Source: Globisporangium splendens (lineage: Eukaryota; Oomycota; Peronosporomycetes; Pythiales; Pythiaceae). From it: 64,000 nt of DNA. The translations under genes and the position numbers were made by a program. The notes below the pieces were generated by a model. That model made no database searches. It saw nothing but the letters and a program-made list of their open reading frames with translations, and was not told where the DNA came from. Shown in pieces: positions 10,142 to 20,646 of this stretch (positions within the stretch are counted from its first letter, which is position 1; every line of letters starts with the position of its first letter). The stretch is taken from NCBI GenBank assembly GCA_006386115.1, contig VFIW01000054.1, positions 69,610 to 133,609 of the forward strand. The letters run 5' to 3'.

Positions 10142-10927
10142 TTTTGTTTCTATAATTAGATACCCTTTGATTTCCGGTGCAATTAGCATGCACAGAGGTC
10201 CACTTTTTTTTGCGGGTACTCTCGCAAACACATGGACAAGCCACGAACTCATCACGACCCGATCACTTTGCTCTCTTGCTTCTCGCTGTGCTTCCTGCCT
10301 GCCTCAATTGCTATGCTGCATTATGAATATATGTATGTGTGTCTCTCTCTTTCCCAGTATGCGATGCAGTATCCAGCTTCACGTGCGCGTTGATCCGCCC
10401 GCCATCCGTGGCCGCGTTGGATAGGCAGATTCGCCACGAACAGACCAGGAAAACAGATTTTCTTCCTCCCACCTACGTCATTCAAGCTTTTCTTGGTTCT
10501 GATGCGAATATGAACCCCGTTCAGGCTTCCTTCTTTCGCGGACAATGGGTGAGACGGCGTCAAACGGCGCTCACTCCGTTTCCTGGTGCAGACGCTTGCT
10601 CCATTCTATGACGTGTGCATGCGCTGAGGTCGCGGCTCTTGCTCTCCTTGTATTATGGATTTAACATTTGCCGAGAAGAATGGGCTGTCCTTTTGTCCTA
10701 TCCTGCCCAGCACACCAGATGTGCAAGGTGAGCAGCACATGGAGACGCGAAAGCAGCGAGCGCAGCTGTTTTATGAGGCGCACATTATAACAGGCGCAAC
10801 CAGTGTGAAGAAGGAAATGATCATGGAGCGTGTTGATTATTCCAAAGCGCAGCTTCATTAGGATGCAGGCAGTTTGTTATAGTCATATTCTTTGTTCGTG
10901 GATGATAGAAAATGAAATTCACCAGCA
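10124..10927. other. Intergenic region
   Basis: Apart from the stem-loop at its left end I see no supported gene. Two short plus-strand frames (about 10339-10611 and 10655-10861) start with ATG but show no domain, no splice partner and biased composition. The 3' UTR of the WBP2-like gene should lie at the right side. Confidence 0.45.
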
Positions 10928-11820
10928 CTATGTGGAGCACGTGGCGCTGCCGCTCGGTTTCACGGGCTGCACAATGTAGATCACTGTCGGGTCGTTCGGG
11001 TCTACGAACGCGCGCTTCTGGTTCTGCACAAAGTTCGTGTCGATAATTTCTACAGGCATCCATTGAACACGCACACATACAGCGCATACACACAGCATCA
11101 TTAGTCGAATCCGCCAACACGCATAACTGGGAAGATCTCTTCTGCCCAAGCAGCAGCACCACGTGCCTTGTTTCTTTCGCTTCTCCAAGAGCTTTAGGAA
11201 CACGGGGAGCACGACGCCCGTGCCGCCATTGTCGAAAATTATCTTCCACGAAAAAGGCGCAGACTCATCGTTTCGCTAATGCATGCGCCGCAAACAGATG
11301 GGCACGCAATGCGTTTGGCCGCCACCAACAATTCAAAGCATGTGCCTCTTCAACTTACCGGCTTGACAACGCCCGAGATGCTGCACGCGCCGAAAATCGG
11401 CTGGTTGAACTTCTCATCTGTCATGTCCACAAGCGGAATTTCCTACAACAAGCACCATACAAACAGTGGTTGTCAGGCGAATAATCAACTAATGGAATGA
11501 CTTCAAGTCATTTCCACTCACAAATGCCTCGAAGAAAAGTCCGTGTTGCATCGATCCTTTCTCCGCGACGAAGATAATGCGCTGCGTGGTGCAATACACG
11601 CGTCCTTTGCCCTTGAACGTGTGGCTGCGCTCGTAATCACACCAAACAACAACAACAGTATAAGCCAAGAAGCAATGTAGAGGCATGTCTGCTGCAATAC
11701 GCACTCGGAGCTCTTGGTCTGGAACGAGATCTTGGCGCGCTCGAGGATGAAGAGCTCGTCTTCGTTCGCGAGCGGCAGCAGCTTGTCCTCCACGGCGAAC
11801 AGCTGCACGGTGAACGACAT
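10928..11820 (-). CDS. WBP2-like GRAM-domain protein
   Basis: Four exons in phase 0: 11820-11701, 11629-11522, 11442-11359 and 11242-10928. The start ATG at 11820 has an ideal context (GCCACCATG). The spliced product reads through LFILERAKISFQTKSS, KGKGRVYCTTQRIIFVAEK, FNQPIFGACSISGVVKP and IIFDNGGTGVVLPVFLKLL. This is the order of the GRAM fold in WW-domain-binding protein 2 relatives, including the typical FNQP-x-FGA turn. Such proteins are small membrane- or co-activator-associated factors; the role in oomycetes is not known. The last exon probably hides one more 78-bp, frame-keeping intron (11127-11050), because the translation there (Cys-, Val- and Met-rich) is out of character. With it removed the protein is about 182 rather than 208 residues. 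Confidence 0.75.
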
Positions 11821-12518
11821 GGTGGCGACGCGTGCTGGGGAATGGCTCAATGGTGCGTATGCCGAGGGCGGTGCACGTGCGCAGGGAACGCGCGGTCTTC
11901 TTGTCCTCCAAAATAGTCGGCGGTTCTCTTATTCTTGATGTACCCACTGTGAGAGTTGTCGAAAGAGGGTGTTTTGCGCGTTAACTTGACAAAAGAGGCT
12001 GATCACGCAACTGTCCAGCGCTTGCACACACACAAAGCAAGACATCCTTTTGGTGAATGTGCACCATGTTCTTTTCATTTCGGTCATTTCCACAAGATCT
12101 CAAAGCCTCGCAACTCCAGCTCTAACTCTCTCCCTGTGCTCTTCTTTGTGCCCTCTTATTTCACCGATCCACACACAAGGCACCATTGACCGCGATCGAC
12201 AGCACCAGCGAAAGAGACACCAGTCGAAATGCCCTCGACGCTTGATAGCCAGGCAGATGTATCCGCCAGTGCACAAACGCGGGTCTCTTCGTCGGGTACT
12301 CCGCTTTTTGTGTGCAAAAGCCTCACAGCAGCCGCAGTGTTCGCTTATTGACTTTGCCAGGACAACGTCTCTCACGTCATTACTTTGCGCTGCAGGCGAG
12401 TCGAGCTCTCGTCCCGTCTGAAAAACAAGCAGATCCCTCAGAAAAAAAAAAAAAAAAGCATTGACTCACCCTCGCTCTTTCTGCTTCGCGTCACTGCTGT
12501 GCAACTCGACTTTTTTGC
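11821..12518. other. Intergenic region between the WBP2-like gene and UPF1
   Basis: This holds the promoter of the WBP2-like gene on the left and the UPF1 3' UTR on the right. A poly(A) run lies at about 12442-12457. I find no gene here; short frames on both strands lack recognisable features. Confidence 0.5.
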
Positions 12519-15500
12519 TTAGTAGTAATCGCTTCCTGGGCGGGTATCCTGTGACATCGGAATGTTCTGCGACTTGAAATCGTGATCGTAAGCAAACGAG
12601 TCTTGCGACATCATAAACTTGTCCGCCGACGACATTTGGCTGAACGACTGCGTTTGCGCGGCCTGAGTAAACGGACCATCCATGCCAATTGACGATTGTG
12701 TCATGCCATCCTGCGTGAGTGGATCCATGTGGCTCTGGAAGCCACCAGTGCGACGGGAGCCACCACGCTGTTGCTGATGAACACCCGCACCATAACGATG
12801 AGGACCTGGAGGAGGATACCCAGCGGACTGGTGGGCAGATTGGTGGTGTAACTCATCTCCATCACCTTGGTCGTAACGTGGATCGAATCGAGAGTCAAGA
12901 GGAGGAACAGGAGCACGCTGGCGCACATTACCACTCGAGCGATTTCCACGTCTGGACGGCTTCGCATTCGGGAACTGCATGAACGAAGGTTGCAAGTTGT
13001 TCAACGGACCTTCCATGACCAACTGGTTGTCGCGGTAATGGTTCAGCAGTCGATTCCACAACTCTTGCTTCGCCAGCACGCGCGGGTTCCCGAGCAAGAT
13101 CACTCCGTACTTGGCTCGCGTCAAGGCAACATTCAAACGACGCTCATCGCTCAAGAAACCAATGCCCTGGTTTTCATTCGAACGGACACAGGAAAGGATA
13201 ATGATATCCTTCTCACGGCCTTGGAATGAGTCGACACTCGCGACTTCGACATCCTTGTACAACTGCGAACGCATCGAGCCATTACGTTGCATGTAGTTGA
13301 CAACATACGCACGCTGACCTTCGTACGGGGTGATCACACCGATTTGCGACGGCAGCACGCCAGCCTTCAAGAAAGTCGTGACAATCTTTTCCACATTGCT
13401 CGCTTCCGTTCGGTTCAAGTAACTCGTGCCAGACGAACTAATCTCTTCTGCGCCGAGGCAAATGTAGAAGAAAGTTGGTCTGTTTGGGTTTGGCCATGGG
13501 AAATCGACGTTCGTGAGCTGACGCTCGGCCGTGCCAACTCCATTCTGCAACTCTCCTTCATAAAACGTGTTCGATGGGAACTCCGAGAGGCACGGGTGCA
13601 TTCGGTACTGGACACGAAGACGGAACGGACGGTGATCGAGTTTCAGTAAACGATCAAAGAGCGACTGGTTGAGCCCCGCAGCAGCTGCTTTCTTGTTCAT
13701 CACCACCGGACCCAATTGACAATGGTCGCCGACCATAACCACATGCTTGGCACCTTGGACAATTGGAATCAAACACTCGGGTTCAGTCGCTTGGGTCGCT
13801 TCATCAATGAGGACTTGGCGGAAACGGAAGTTCGATAGACGTGGGTCGCCCGCACCGACACAAGTCGTACAGATAACGTCGGCCGCTTGCAAAAGCTCAC
13901 GTTCGGCTTGACGCTTCAGTGCCTTGAATCGCTTTTCATCTTGAGACGACAACTCACCTTGATCGTCTTTCAACTGCGTCAACTTGCGGAGATCAGCTTT
14001 GTCCGGTGAATCAAGTGACTTGATCATCGCATGGAGAGACAAATGCTCCACAGAAGAAGCCACAGCTTCGCGACTTTTTGCCGCCAGACGCACGACTTTC
14101 AATCCCGTGGCACTAATCTTCGCCGTCAGGTGATCCACGGCGATGTTACTAGGAGCAGTGACAAGCACTTGGCCCATGTTCTGCTTCGACATGTGGTAAA
14201 CAATTGCTGCCGAAGTGACTGTCTTCCCTGTACCAGGAGGTCCTTGAATCAAACTCAACGGTTGGGAGAGCACGCCTTTCACGGCATCCATTTGCGGTGG
14301 ATTGAGTTCCGGCAAACCTGGCGCAGAGATCTTGGTGCCAATCGAACGCGGGACACGCAACGCTTGCATCTCGACATCATGACCAAGGATCTTGTGGTAC
14401 AAGTAGCCCGTGAGCGACGTGTCATCCACGGCGAACGTCTTCAGCGCTGCCTGCATACGATCGAACGATGTCGCTTTCCACACAAAGTCGACCATGTACC
14501 CATCGGTGATCTCGAGTGGCGCGACATTGTTGCGCATCTCCAATGTGACTTCCGATTCTTCCATGCGCAGCACATGGCCCGTGCTTTCCCAGTCTTTTCC
14601 GTAAATCATGGCCGCCGTTGGACCGAGACGAAGACGAATTTCGTCACCCGGCACGAGGCGAAGATCGGAATCCGGACGTGTGCACGTGAAAATCGCATTG
14701 CGCTTCTTGTTGAGACCCGTGTCCCATCGCACCATCACGCCCTCCTGCGTCTGCGCTTCTTTCATTTTCTTGTCGTAATCGGACTCCATCTTCACCAATG
14801 GACCAAAAATGTTCTGGTACTGGTACCCATCTTCGTACTTTGGCACGACGGGATTCGGTTCATCGTCGATGCCAGGACGATCGAGGTCTTCGACCACCGC
14901 CAACGGGTTGTCACGCCAGAGCTCTTCGAGCTTTGCGATTTGCGTCGACGTGATTTGACGCGAACGCAGCTGTTCATGCTCTGATGGGACCTTCACGAGC
15001 CACGGCAAGAACGATCGGTCGTCAATGAGAGGCAGCCACTGCGACATATCCCAGCTCATATCCTTCAGCGCATTCATCTGCAGGCACGGGTCGCGGCACA
15101 GCAGCACGACGACAGAATCCTGTTTCGCAGGAATGAACCCAAGTAGAAACACGTTGCGGCATCCGCAATTGTAGCATTCCAGCACCGTCTCGCCCAATGG
15201 CGATTCCGGGTGCAGCGACACTTCCTTGTTCTTGCTGCGCACCAAGTGCTGAATGATATGCGATCCCGACGTGTTGCCACGGGAATTGCAAAACCACTTG
15301 TCGCTCGCAACGCATTTCACAACAGATGCCGGATCGTGCAGCCCACAGTACGCGCACGCATGCTTCGGCAGCTCCTTCGATGTGTAATCCAACTGGTCAT
15401 CGTCGCCTGTTTCTTCAAATGTGAGGTGCTGGAACTCGTCGGCAATGGACGCGTCGTCCATCTGGCTCTGGAACGTGCTGTCGGCGTCGCCGTGGTGATC

Positions 15501-15794
15501 AAACGAGCCGAGACCGACGCCAGAGAACGCACCATCGTCCTGTCCACTTGCGCTTCCGAGTCCGCGGTGCGCTTGCTGCTGCGACTGCGGCTGGTAGTGG
15601 TCGTAGAAGTCGTACTGCGAGTGGTCCGCCTGCGTGGCCGGCTCGTCGCCCAGCGGATCCACGAACGCGTAGAGCGACTGTGACTGCGACGCCTGCGTCT
15701 GGAAGCTCTGCGAGGCCTGCGTCTGCAGGTACTCGTGGTGGCGCTCGTCGTAGTCGTCGAACGCGCCGCCGCCTGCGAAGTGGTGGTGGCTCAT
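12519..15794 (-). CDS. UPF1: UPF1/RENT1 RNA helicase, nonsense-mediated decay
   Basis: A 1,091-residue single-exon superfamily 1 RNA helicase, the central ATPase of nonsense-mediated mRNA decay. The Cys/His-rich UPF2-binding domain starts near residue 144 (CAYCGLHD, later [10 protein letters not shown]). Helicase motifs are all present: GPPGTGKT near 518, DEAT near 663, [14 protein letters not shown] near 728, [14 protein letters not shown] near 853 and [10 protein letters not shown]. Both tails are SQ/TQ-rich: the N-terminus repeats TQASQS, and the last 50 residues carry several SQ and TQ pairs. In animals SMG1 phosphorylates such sites, so similar control is likely. Length matches human UPF1 (about 1,120). 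The ATG at 15794 begins a Gln-rich leader. Tudor-SN lies 516 bp upstream on the same strand. Confidence 0.97.
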   Translation of the reverse strand: MSHHHFAGGGAFDDYDERHHEYLQTQASQSFQTQASQSQSLYAFVDPLGDEPATQADHSQYDFYDHYQPQSQQQAHRGLGSASGQDDGAFSGVGLGSFDHHGDADSTFQSQMDDASIADEFQHLTFEETGDDDQLDYTSKELPKHACAYCGLHDPASVVKCVASDKWFCNSRGNTSGSHIIQHLVRSKNKEVSLHPESPLGETVLECYNCGCRNVFLLGFIPAKQDSVVVLLCRDPCLQMNALKDMSWDMSQWLPLIDDRSFLPWLVKVPSEHEQLRSRQITSTQIAKLEELWRDNPLAVVEDLDRPGIDDEPNPVVPKYEDGYQYQNIFGPLVKMESDYDKKMKEAQTQEGVMVRWDTGLNKKRNAIFTCTRPDSDLRLVPGDEIRLRLGPTAAMIYGKDWESTGHVLRMEESEVTLEMRNNVAPLEITDGYMVDFVWKATSFDRMQAALKTFAVDDTSLTGYLYHKILGHDVEMQALRVPRSIGTKISAPGLPELNPPQMDAVKGVLSQPLSLIQGPPGTGKTVTSAAIVYHMSKQNMGQVLVTAPSNIAVDHLTAKISATGLKVVRLAAKSREAVASSVEHLSLHAMIKSLDSPDKADLRKLTQLKDDQGELSSQDEKRFKALKRQAERELLQAADVICTTCVGAGDPRLSNFRFRQVLIDEATQATEPECLIPIVQGAKHVVMVGDHCQLGPVVMNKKAAAAGLNQSLFDRLLKLDHRPFRLRVQYRMHPCLSEFPSNTFYEGELQNGVGTAERQLTNVDFPWPNPNRPTFFYICLGAEEISSSGTSYLNRTEASNVEKIVTTFLKAGVLPSQIGVITPYEGQRAYVVNYMQRNGSMRSQLYKDVEVASVDSFQGREKDIIILSCVRSNENQGIGFLSDERRLNVALTRAKYGVILLGNPRVLAKQELWNRLLNHYRDNQLVMEGPLNNLQPSFMQFPNAKPSRRGNRSSGNVRQRAPVPPLDSRFDPRYDQGDGDELHHQSAHQSAGYPPPGPHRYGAGVHQQQRGGSRRTGGFQSHMDPLTQDGMTQSSIGMDGPFTQAAQTQSFSQMSSADKFMMSQDSFAYDHDFKSQNIPMSQDTRPGSDYY

Positions 15795-16310
15795 GCTGTC
15801 GTCTCCTGCCTTGCTCTAGTGCGGAATGCAGACCACACGCCGCGGTTTCCCCTTTTGACGGAAAGATTGACGAAGGGGTTTTCCTCTTAAAACCGAAAGA
15901 TCACGAAAGAGACGTTTTGCATCATTTTTAGCCAATGAATGTGCAATGTTGGACAGTATTTCAACCAATGAGAAGTGAAACACATGGAGGCACTTTGCAA
16001 ACAGAACAAGAGAGCGTTTGAATTACGAGTTTGGCAACATGCTGGCGCTGGAACGATGAACAATGAGGAAAGAGAGAGCGGCAGCAAAGAAGGAACAACG
16101 TCTGCCTTTGGATTAAAGCTCCGGCAATGCACCAATTTACGTGCACGGTGCCTCTGTTTTTTGCCCGTTTAGTTGGCATTTCTTTTCGTCGCGAATATGA
16201 GATTTTTTGTGTGTTTGCTACCTATCTTCCATGATGGGGACCTATTGAGTTGTCGTTCGTGCTGATTTTGCTTTCACTCACTGACTTTGGCTGGACAACG
16301 GATCAGATAT
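15795..16310. other. Intergenic region between UPF1 and Tudor-SN
   Basis: UPF1 promoter side and Tudor-SN 3' end. No gene is supported. A short plus-strand frame at 15975-16172 has no recognisable features. Confidence 0.5.
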
Positions 16311-19031
16311 TTAAAAGCCTTCGTCGTCGGACTCGACGTCGCCGTATCGCCACATGCACACGCGTTTCTTCTTGGCCGCATCCTGAGCCTTGAGAAGGCC
16401 GTCGACGACCGCTTGCTGGTACGGCGCGACGGTCTTGAGCCCCTTGCGGTCCGTACGCAACACGCCGGCTTCCAGGAGCGTCTCCGACACGCTTTGGTTG
16501 TTCTTGTACAGCGACACCTTGAGGCGGTTCTGGTCGTCCGTGCCGTGCACGCGCGCCGACAATGTGTGTCCCCACGCGACTTCGCCGAGCATATGTGCAG
16601 CATCGTGACCAAACTCTTCAGTGGCAGGAAGCGACTTAATGAAGCCAAACACACACTCCTTCGCTTGTGGTGGGAGCTGGATCACGTTCGCGTCCAGCGG
16701 TCGCAATCGGTTTGCCGGCAAAGTCGCGACGTTGCCGTAGTCGATGAAGCGCAGCCGTGCGCTGCCGTCTGGATGCACGTACTCGATGCGCGCACGGTTC
16801 CAGAGCGGTCCATTGCCATCGTCAAAGAGACCAGCACAGATTCCATTGCGGCGCACTTCAAACGCCTTTCCGTTCGGTCCGTGGAGGTGCGTGAACTCCT
16901 TCATCTTTTCTTCGACTTGCGCGCACGTGCGGTCTGCGTGGTTCTGGATGAAGAAGTGGGTACCGTCCACGATCTCCGAGAGTTTCACGACCGCGAGCAC
17001 ATCGTCAGCCTTGCGGTTGGATGGAGCCGCTTGTGCTTTCGCGGCAACAGCCTGCGCGTCGTAGTTCTTCCAGTAGTTCTTCTTCGCTTGCTTGGCCGCG
17101 TCTTCCGAGCGTTGCAAGAGCGCTGCCGAGTTGGTACGCTCGATCGAGAACGCGTCCACCCACGCGAGTCCTTCACTCAAGAGCAGCGAGCCAAAGTTGT
17201 TGCGGTCTTCCTTAGCGCCATTGATAAACAGCGGACCGAACGCATTGCCACCACGGTCCATGTCTTCGATCTCAATGATCACATTGCGCTGCATGATCGT
17301 GCGCTTCGTGAACATCTTCGACTCCTCGCCAAACGGTTCAGCCGCGGCTGCGATCACACCTTGACCACCGAAACGGGTCGGTTGTGGGCATTTGATGCCG
17401 GCAACGACAAAGTTGATCATGCAGTTCTCCTTTGGCACAAATAACTTCACGCGCGTGCCCGAGTAAATGTACTCGACCACCGCGCGAATCACCTTCTCGC
17501 GGGTCAAGAATGGCAAATATTGCTTGGCCTTGGTCGCGTCAAAGCACAAGTCCGTGAAGCGGCGCTCGGGGGATTCCTTGCCAGAGTACATACCCTTCTT
17601 CTGCGTCTGCGCCTTCGTTTCCGCGGTCACGAGGTCGTCGTAGTACCCAGACTTTTCTTCGTCAGGGCGGTGGCGCACGACTTCGGCAAACCCGGCGGCG
17701 ACGACATCCACCGCGATGTTCGCACCCTTGGCACCAGGCACGTTCTTCTTCGCCGCGCTTGGCTCCAAGAAGATACTCGCAAACGTCATCAACGCGTTCT
17801 CGCCCAACGACGGATTTGTCTTTTCGTACTCGACTTCGACCGTCACGTTCTTGCCGATCGCGCGGTTGCGCAAGAATTCCTTGGCGTCCAACGCAAATGG
17901 CGCGTTTGGCTCGTTGCGACGCGCATTGCCGATGCGAGGAGCACGAAGCGAGGACAGATAAATGCGCTTCTCCTCGGCCTTCTCAGGGACGTACACGACA
18001 ACGCAATCGCCACTGATCACTTCAACAACGATAGCACGCAAGTGCTTCTCCGATTGCAGTACTGGCGCCTGGTAGTCCTTCCACACACGGAGGTTGGCAG
18101 CCTTGGCTTCCTTTTCGGCATTGCGCATCGCCGTGCGCGCGGCCGTGCTCGTGAACGCGCTGCTCCAGTCCGCCATCTTGCCAAGACCTTGCTTCAAGAG
18201 CTCGACACTGATGTTTCTTCCCGAACTGTGCACAACGCTTCCGTACAGGTTGCCGTACTTGTCGACGCCTTCCAACTTCAACTCCACGTCACGGTGCAGC
18301 AAGCGCATTTCGGTAAAGTGCTTGGCTTCACGAGAGTATGGCGCTGGCCCAGTCGCTTCGATAGGAGGAGCACCAGGCGCGGCGGCTGGAGGCGCAATGC
18401 GAGGGCACTGCACGCCCGCCAGACCAAAGTTCACGATCTGCATCGTTGGACGCAGGATCACACGCATCGCGGCGCCGTCGCGCACCGACTCAACGATTGC
18501 AGGCACTAACTTGCCCTTGTACTCGGCCAAGAGGCTCTCGCCATCGGCGCCCGTCCATTTCACGGTCGCGTTCGAGAGCTCGTCCGTGTCTTTGTACATG
18601 CCCTTCTTCTGCGAGATCGCGACTTCCTCGACCTTGAGCATCTTCTCGTGGTCTGCACAAGCGCCGTCGCGGGACTGCTCCACAGTCTTGACCTTGGCGT
18701 AGCCCTCACGGGCGACGATCACACACAGGTTCTCTTCCACACCGCGCGCGTTCGCAGGCAACCAGACCGAGCCGAAGTCGCGGTTGATGGCGCCGACGCG
18801 GTACTCGACCTTGAAGCGCACGGTCTTGCCGATCGCCGTCTTGCGCAGGAACTCGCGGCTCGCCCACGCGTAGGGCTCGTTGGTCTGCTCGGCGGAGCGC
18901 GCGAGGCGAGGCGCCTGCAGCGACGCGAGCGTGAGCACGAGCTCCGGCGGCGGACCGTTGGTGGCGGCGCCCACGAGCACGAGCGTGTCGCCCGAGATCA
19001 CGGCTTTCACGGTCGCGGTGCCAGACGCCAT
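16311..19031 (-). CDS. Tudor staphylococcal nuclease (Tudor-SN / SND1)
   Basis: A 906-residue protein in one exon, with the family's layout of repeated staphylococcal-nuclease-like (SN) domains and a Tudor domain inserted in the last. SN repeats begin near residues 5 (ATVKAVISGDTLVLVG), 157, 327 (RAIVVEVISGDCVVVYV) and 504 (IRAVVEYIYSGTRVKLFV). The Tudor domain (about 714-785) includes CAGLFDDGNGPLWNRARIEY and ARLRFIDYGN, whose aromatic and Asp/Asn residues form the methyl-arginine cage in relatives. Known roles are RNA binding, stress granules, splicing and RISC-linked decay. The ATG at 19031 (AACATGGCG) was chosen because it opens directly on SN1. Frame upstream to 19193 is open but gives a non-conserved leader. 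Confidence 0.95.
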   Translation of the reverse strand: MASGTATVKAVISGDTLVLVGAATNGPPPELVLTLASLQAPRLARSAEQTNEPYAWASREFLRKTAIGKTVRFKVEYRVGAINRDFGSVWLPANARGVEENLCVIVAREGYAKVKTVEQSRDGACADHEKMLKVEEVAISQKKGMYKDTDELSNATVKWTGADGESLLAEYKGKLVPAIVESVRDGAAMRVILRPTMQIVNFGLAGVQCPRIAPPAAAPGAPPIEATGPAPYSREAKHFTEMRLLHRDVELKLEGVDKYGNLYGSVVHSSGRNISVELLKQGLGKMADWSSAFTSTAARTAMRNAEKEAKAANLRVWKDYQAPVLQSEKHLRAIVVEVISGDCVVVYVPEKAEEKRIYLSSLRAPRIGNARRNEPNAPFALDAKEFLRNRAIGKNVTVEVEYEKTNPSLGENALMTFASIFLEPSAAKKNVPGAKGANIAVDVVAAGFAEVVRHRPDEEKSGYYDDLVTAETKAQTQKKGMYSGKESPERRFTDLCFDATKAKQYLPFLTREKVIRAVVEYIYSGTRVKLFVPKENCMINFVVAGIKCPQPTRFGGQGVIAAAAEPFGEESKMFTKRTIMQRNVIIEIEDMDRGGNAFGPLFINGAKEDRNNFGSLLLSEGLAWVDAFSIERTNSAALLQRSEDAAKQAKKNYWKNYDAQAVAAKAQAAPSNRKADDVLAVVKLSEIVDGTHFFIQNHADRTCAQVEEKMKEFTHLHGPNGKAFEVRRNGICAGLFDDGNGPLWNRARIEYVHPDGSARLRFIDYGNVATLPANRLRPLDANVIQLPPQAKECVFGFIKSLPATEEFGHDAAHMLGEVAWGHTLSARVHGTDDQNRLKVSLYKNNQSVSETLLEAGVLRTDRKGLKTVAPYQQAVVDGLLKAQDAAKKKRVCMWRYGDVESDDEGF

Positions 19032-20027
19032 GTTCGTATGGGGAGTATGCGCAGGAAGGGGGAGGGAGGGAGAGAGGGAATACGTGCCACGTACGCTCCT
19101 TTTTCGGATATCGCGACAAAAGAATCGCGATCTTTTTTGTGCGTGTGGGAGCGAAAATGAATTGCGACTGGACACCAGCATGGCTGATGGCAATTCATTT
19201 AGAGGTATACTTTATTAAAGGTAATATTTGGCAATTATAGACACATGTGGACCAATCGACGAAATGTGGGCGACACAGGGAGACACCAGCATGGATGCAA
19301 CGTGACCAGATATGGGTTCACAGCGCGAATCACATGGGTGAGTGCATTGTGTGCAATTACTGTGCTCTATGCGTTCGTACTGACATGCGGGCGAAGACTG
19401 AGTGGGGGCACAGTACGATTCAGCAAAGCAAAGCATTCGTGTGAGCGAACCGCCTCTTTTTTGACTTGCGGAGGCATTTAAATGGCTTCGTATACAGTAG
19501 TAAAAATACGGAGCCTGTGGCGGTGCACTTCAGTGTGTAGACAGGGACAGCGTTTGTTACCAACGGCCCCACCTTTGCATTCTCGTCAGCGGCCACTTTC
19601 GCATTATACTTGTGCAGAGGTGTCTCGTACAAAGAGGCATGTAAAAGATCGCCTCCATTACGTGCGCTAATCATAAGGAAATGATGTGTGCAAAATGAGA
19701 TGGTTGAGGCGTTCTGGGAGTTGCGCTGTGCAATTGGCGCGAAACGAAACGCCTTTGACTTTTAGAAATTTCGCTCGAGGTACGTATCTTGCATAATTTC
19801 TTCCGCTTCAAACTGCATTTTAAAAGTAGTTGCACGTTGAGGGGAGCAGCGCAACCGCCTTCTTCGCTGTTTGGTGCGGAAGTTACGGACTGGAGCAGTG
19901 GACGCGGGTAGGGGTAATTTATCCAAAGTGCGCACTGAGACCACTGCGCCTCCCTAGGTTCGCACTGTTTGTGACAGAGGGGGGAAAAGGAGAAGCGGAG
20001 TGATGGTCGATCGCTTCTATTAGAGCG

Positions 20028-20079
<52 letters not shown>

Positions 20080-20646
20080 CACTCGCTCGCTCGCACCCGC
20101 TCTAGTGTGGAAAAGTAAACAAAGGTCTCCTTCCCTAGAAGAGAACGAAGGAAAGAAACGAAAGAAGGGAAAGCAGCGGGCGGTGGCGATCTTCCGCGTC
20201 GTTTGATTCCGCACTACACGCGAAGCATTGTGCGAACCACGAGACACGCGCATAAGCGGCGTTCTTAGAGGCGAGTGCGTGTGCTTACGGCAGTGCGTCT
20301 TTTGTGTGCTGACGTGTGGATCTCACAGCGTATTCGTTTTGTTTCTTTAGGAGCGAATTGCCGCAGTGAAACGACTCGTTTTATCTCTTTGAAGGCGATT
20401 GCTCGGAGCCTTTATCGAGTAGATACCGTCGCGATCGACTCGGTTGAAATTTCGCGTTTGCCGCGCATTTCGGTTCACGCGCCAAAAAGCTCCATCTCCC
20501 GCTTGGCTGGATCTTTATAGTTTTTTTTTTTTTGAAAGGTGGACATTGGCGTGCAGCTTTTGCTTATTGCGGGAACGTGGTGAAAGCAAATTCGTTTATC
20601 CGGCCGTCCACGCAAAGGAAAGAACCGATTGTTGCGGAAGGTGTCA
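19032..20646. other. Divergent intergenic region (Tudor-SN / F-box-CDK-cyclin)
   Basis: Promoter space for both divergent genes. The main feature is a 46-bp TC repeat (20031-20076). A T-rich tract at 20520-20534 precedes the ATG by about 110 bp. Open frames here start with non-ATG codons or lack any domain. I see no tRNA or other RNA gene that I can support. Confidence 0.5.
20031..20076. repeat. (TC)23 dinucleotide microsatellite
   Basis: An uninterrupted TC run of 46 bp, followed by an imperfect CTCG-rich continuation to about 20096. It lies about 570 bp upstream of the fusion gene's ATG. It could simply be an unstable repeat or an open-chromatin polypyrimidine tract. Confidence 0.9.

Noticed and set aside
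10655..10861. 68-codon plus-strand frame with ATG
   Set aside because: No domain, no splice partner and no supporting context; too short to support alone.
14031..14984. 317-codon plus-strand frame opposite UPF1
   Set aside because: UPF1 helicase motifs are continuous on the other strand; this frame has no recognisable feature.
16287..18509. Two plus-strand frames of more than 300 codons (16287-17444, 17520-18509) opposite Tudor-SN
   Set aside because: Shadows of a strongly codon-biased gene; Arg/His/Val-rich and without domains.
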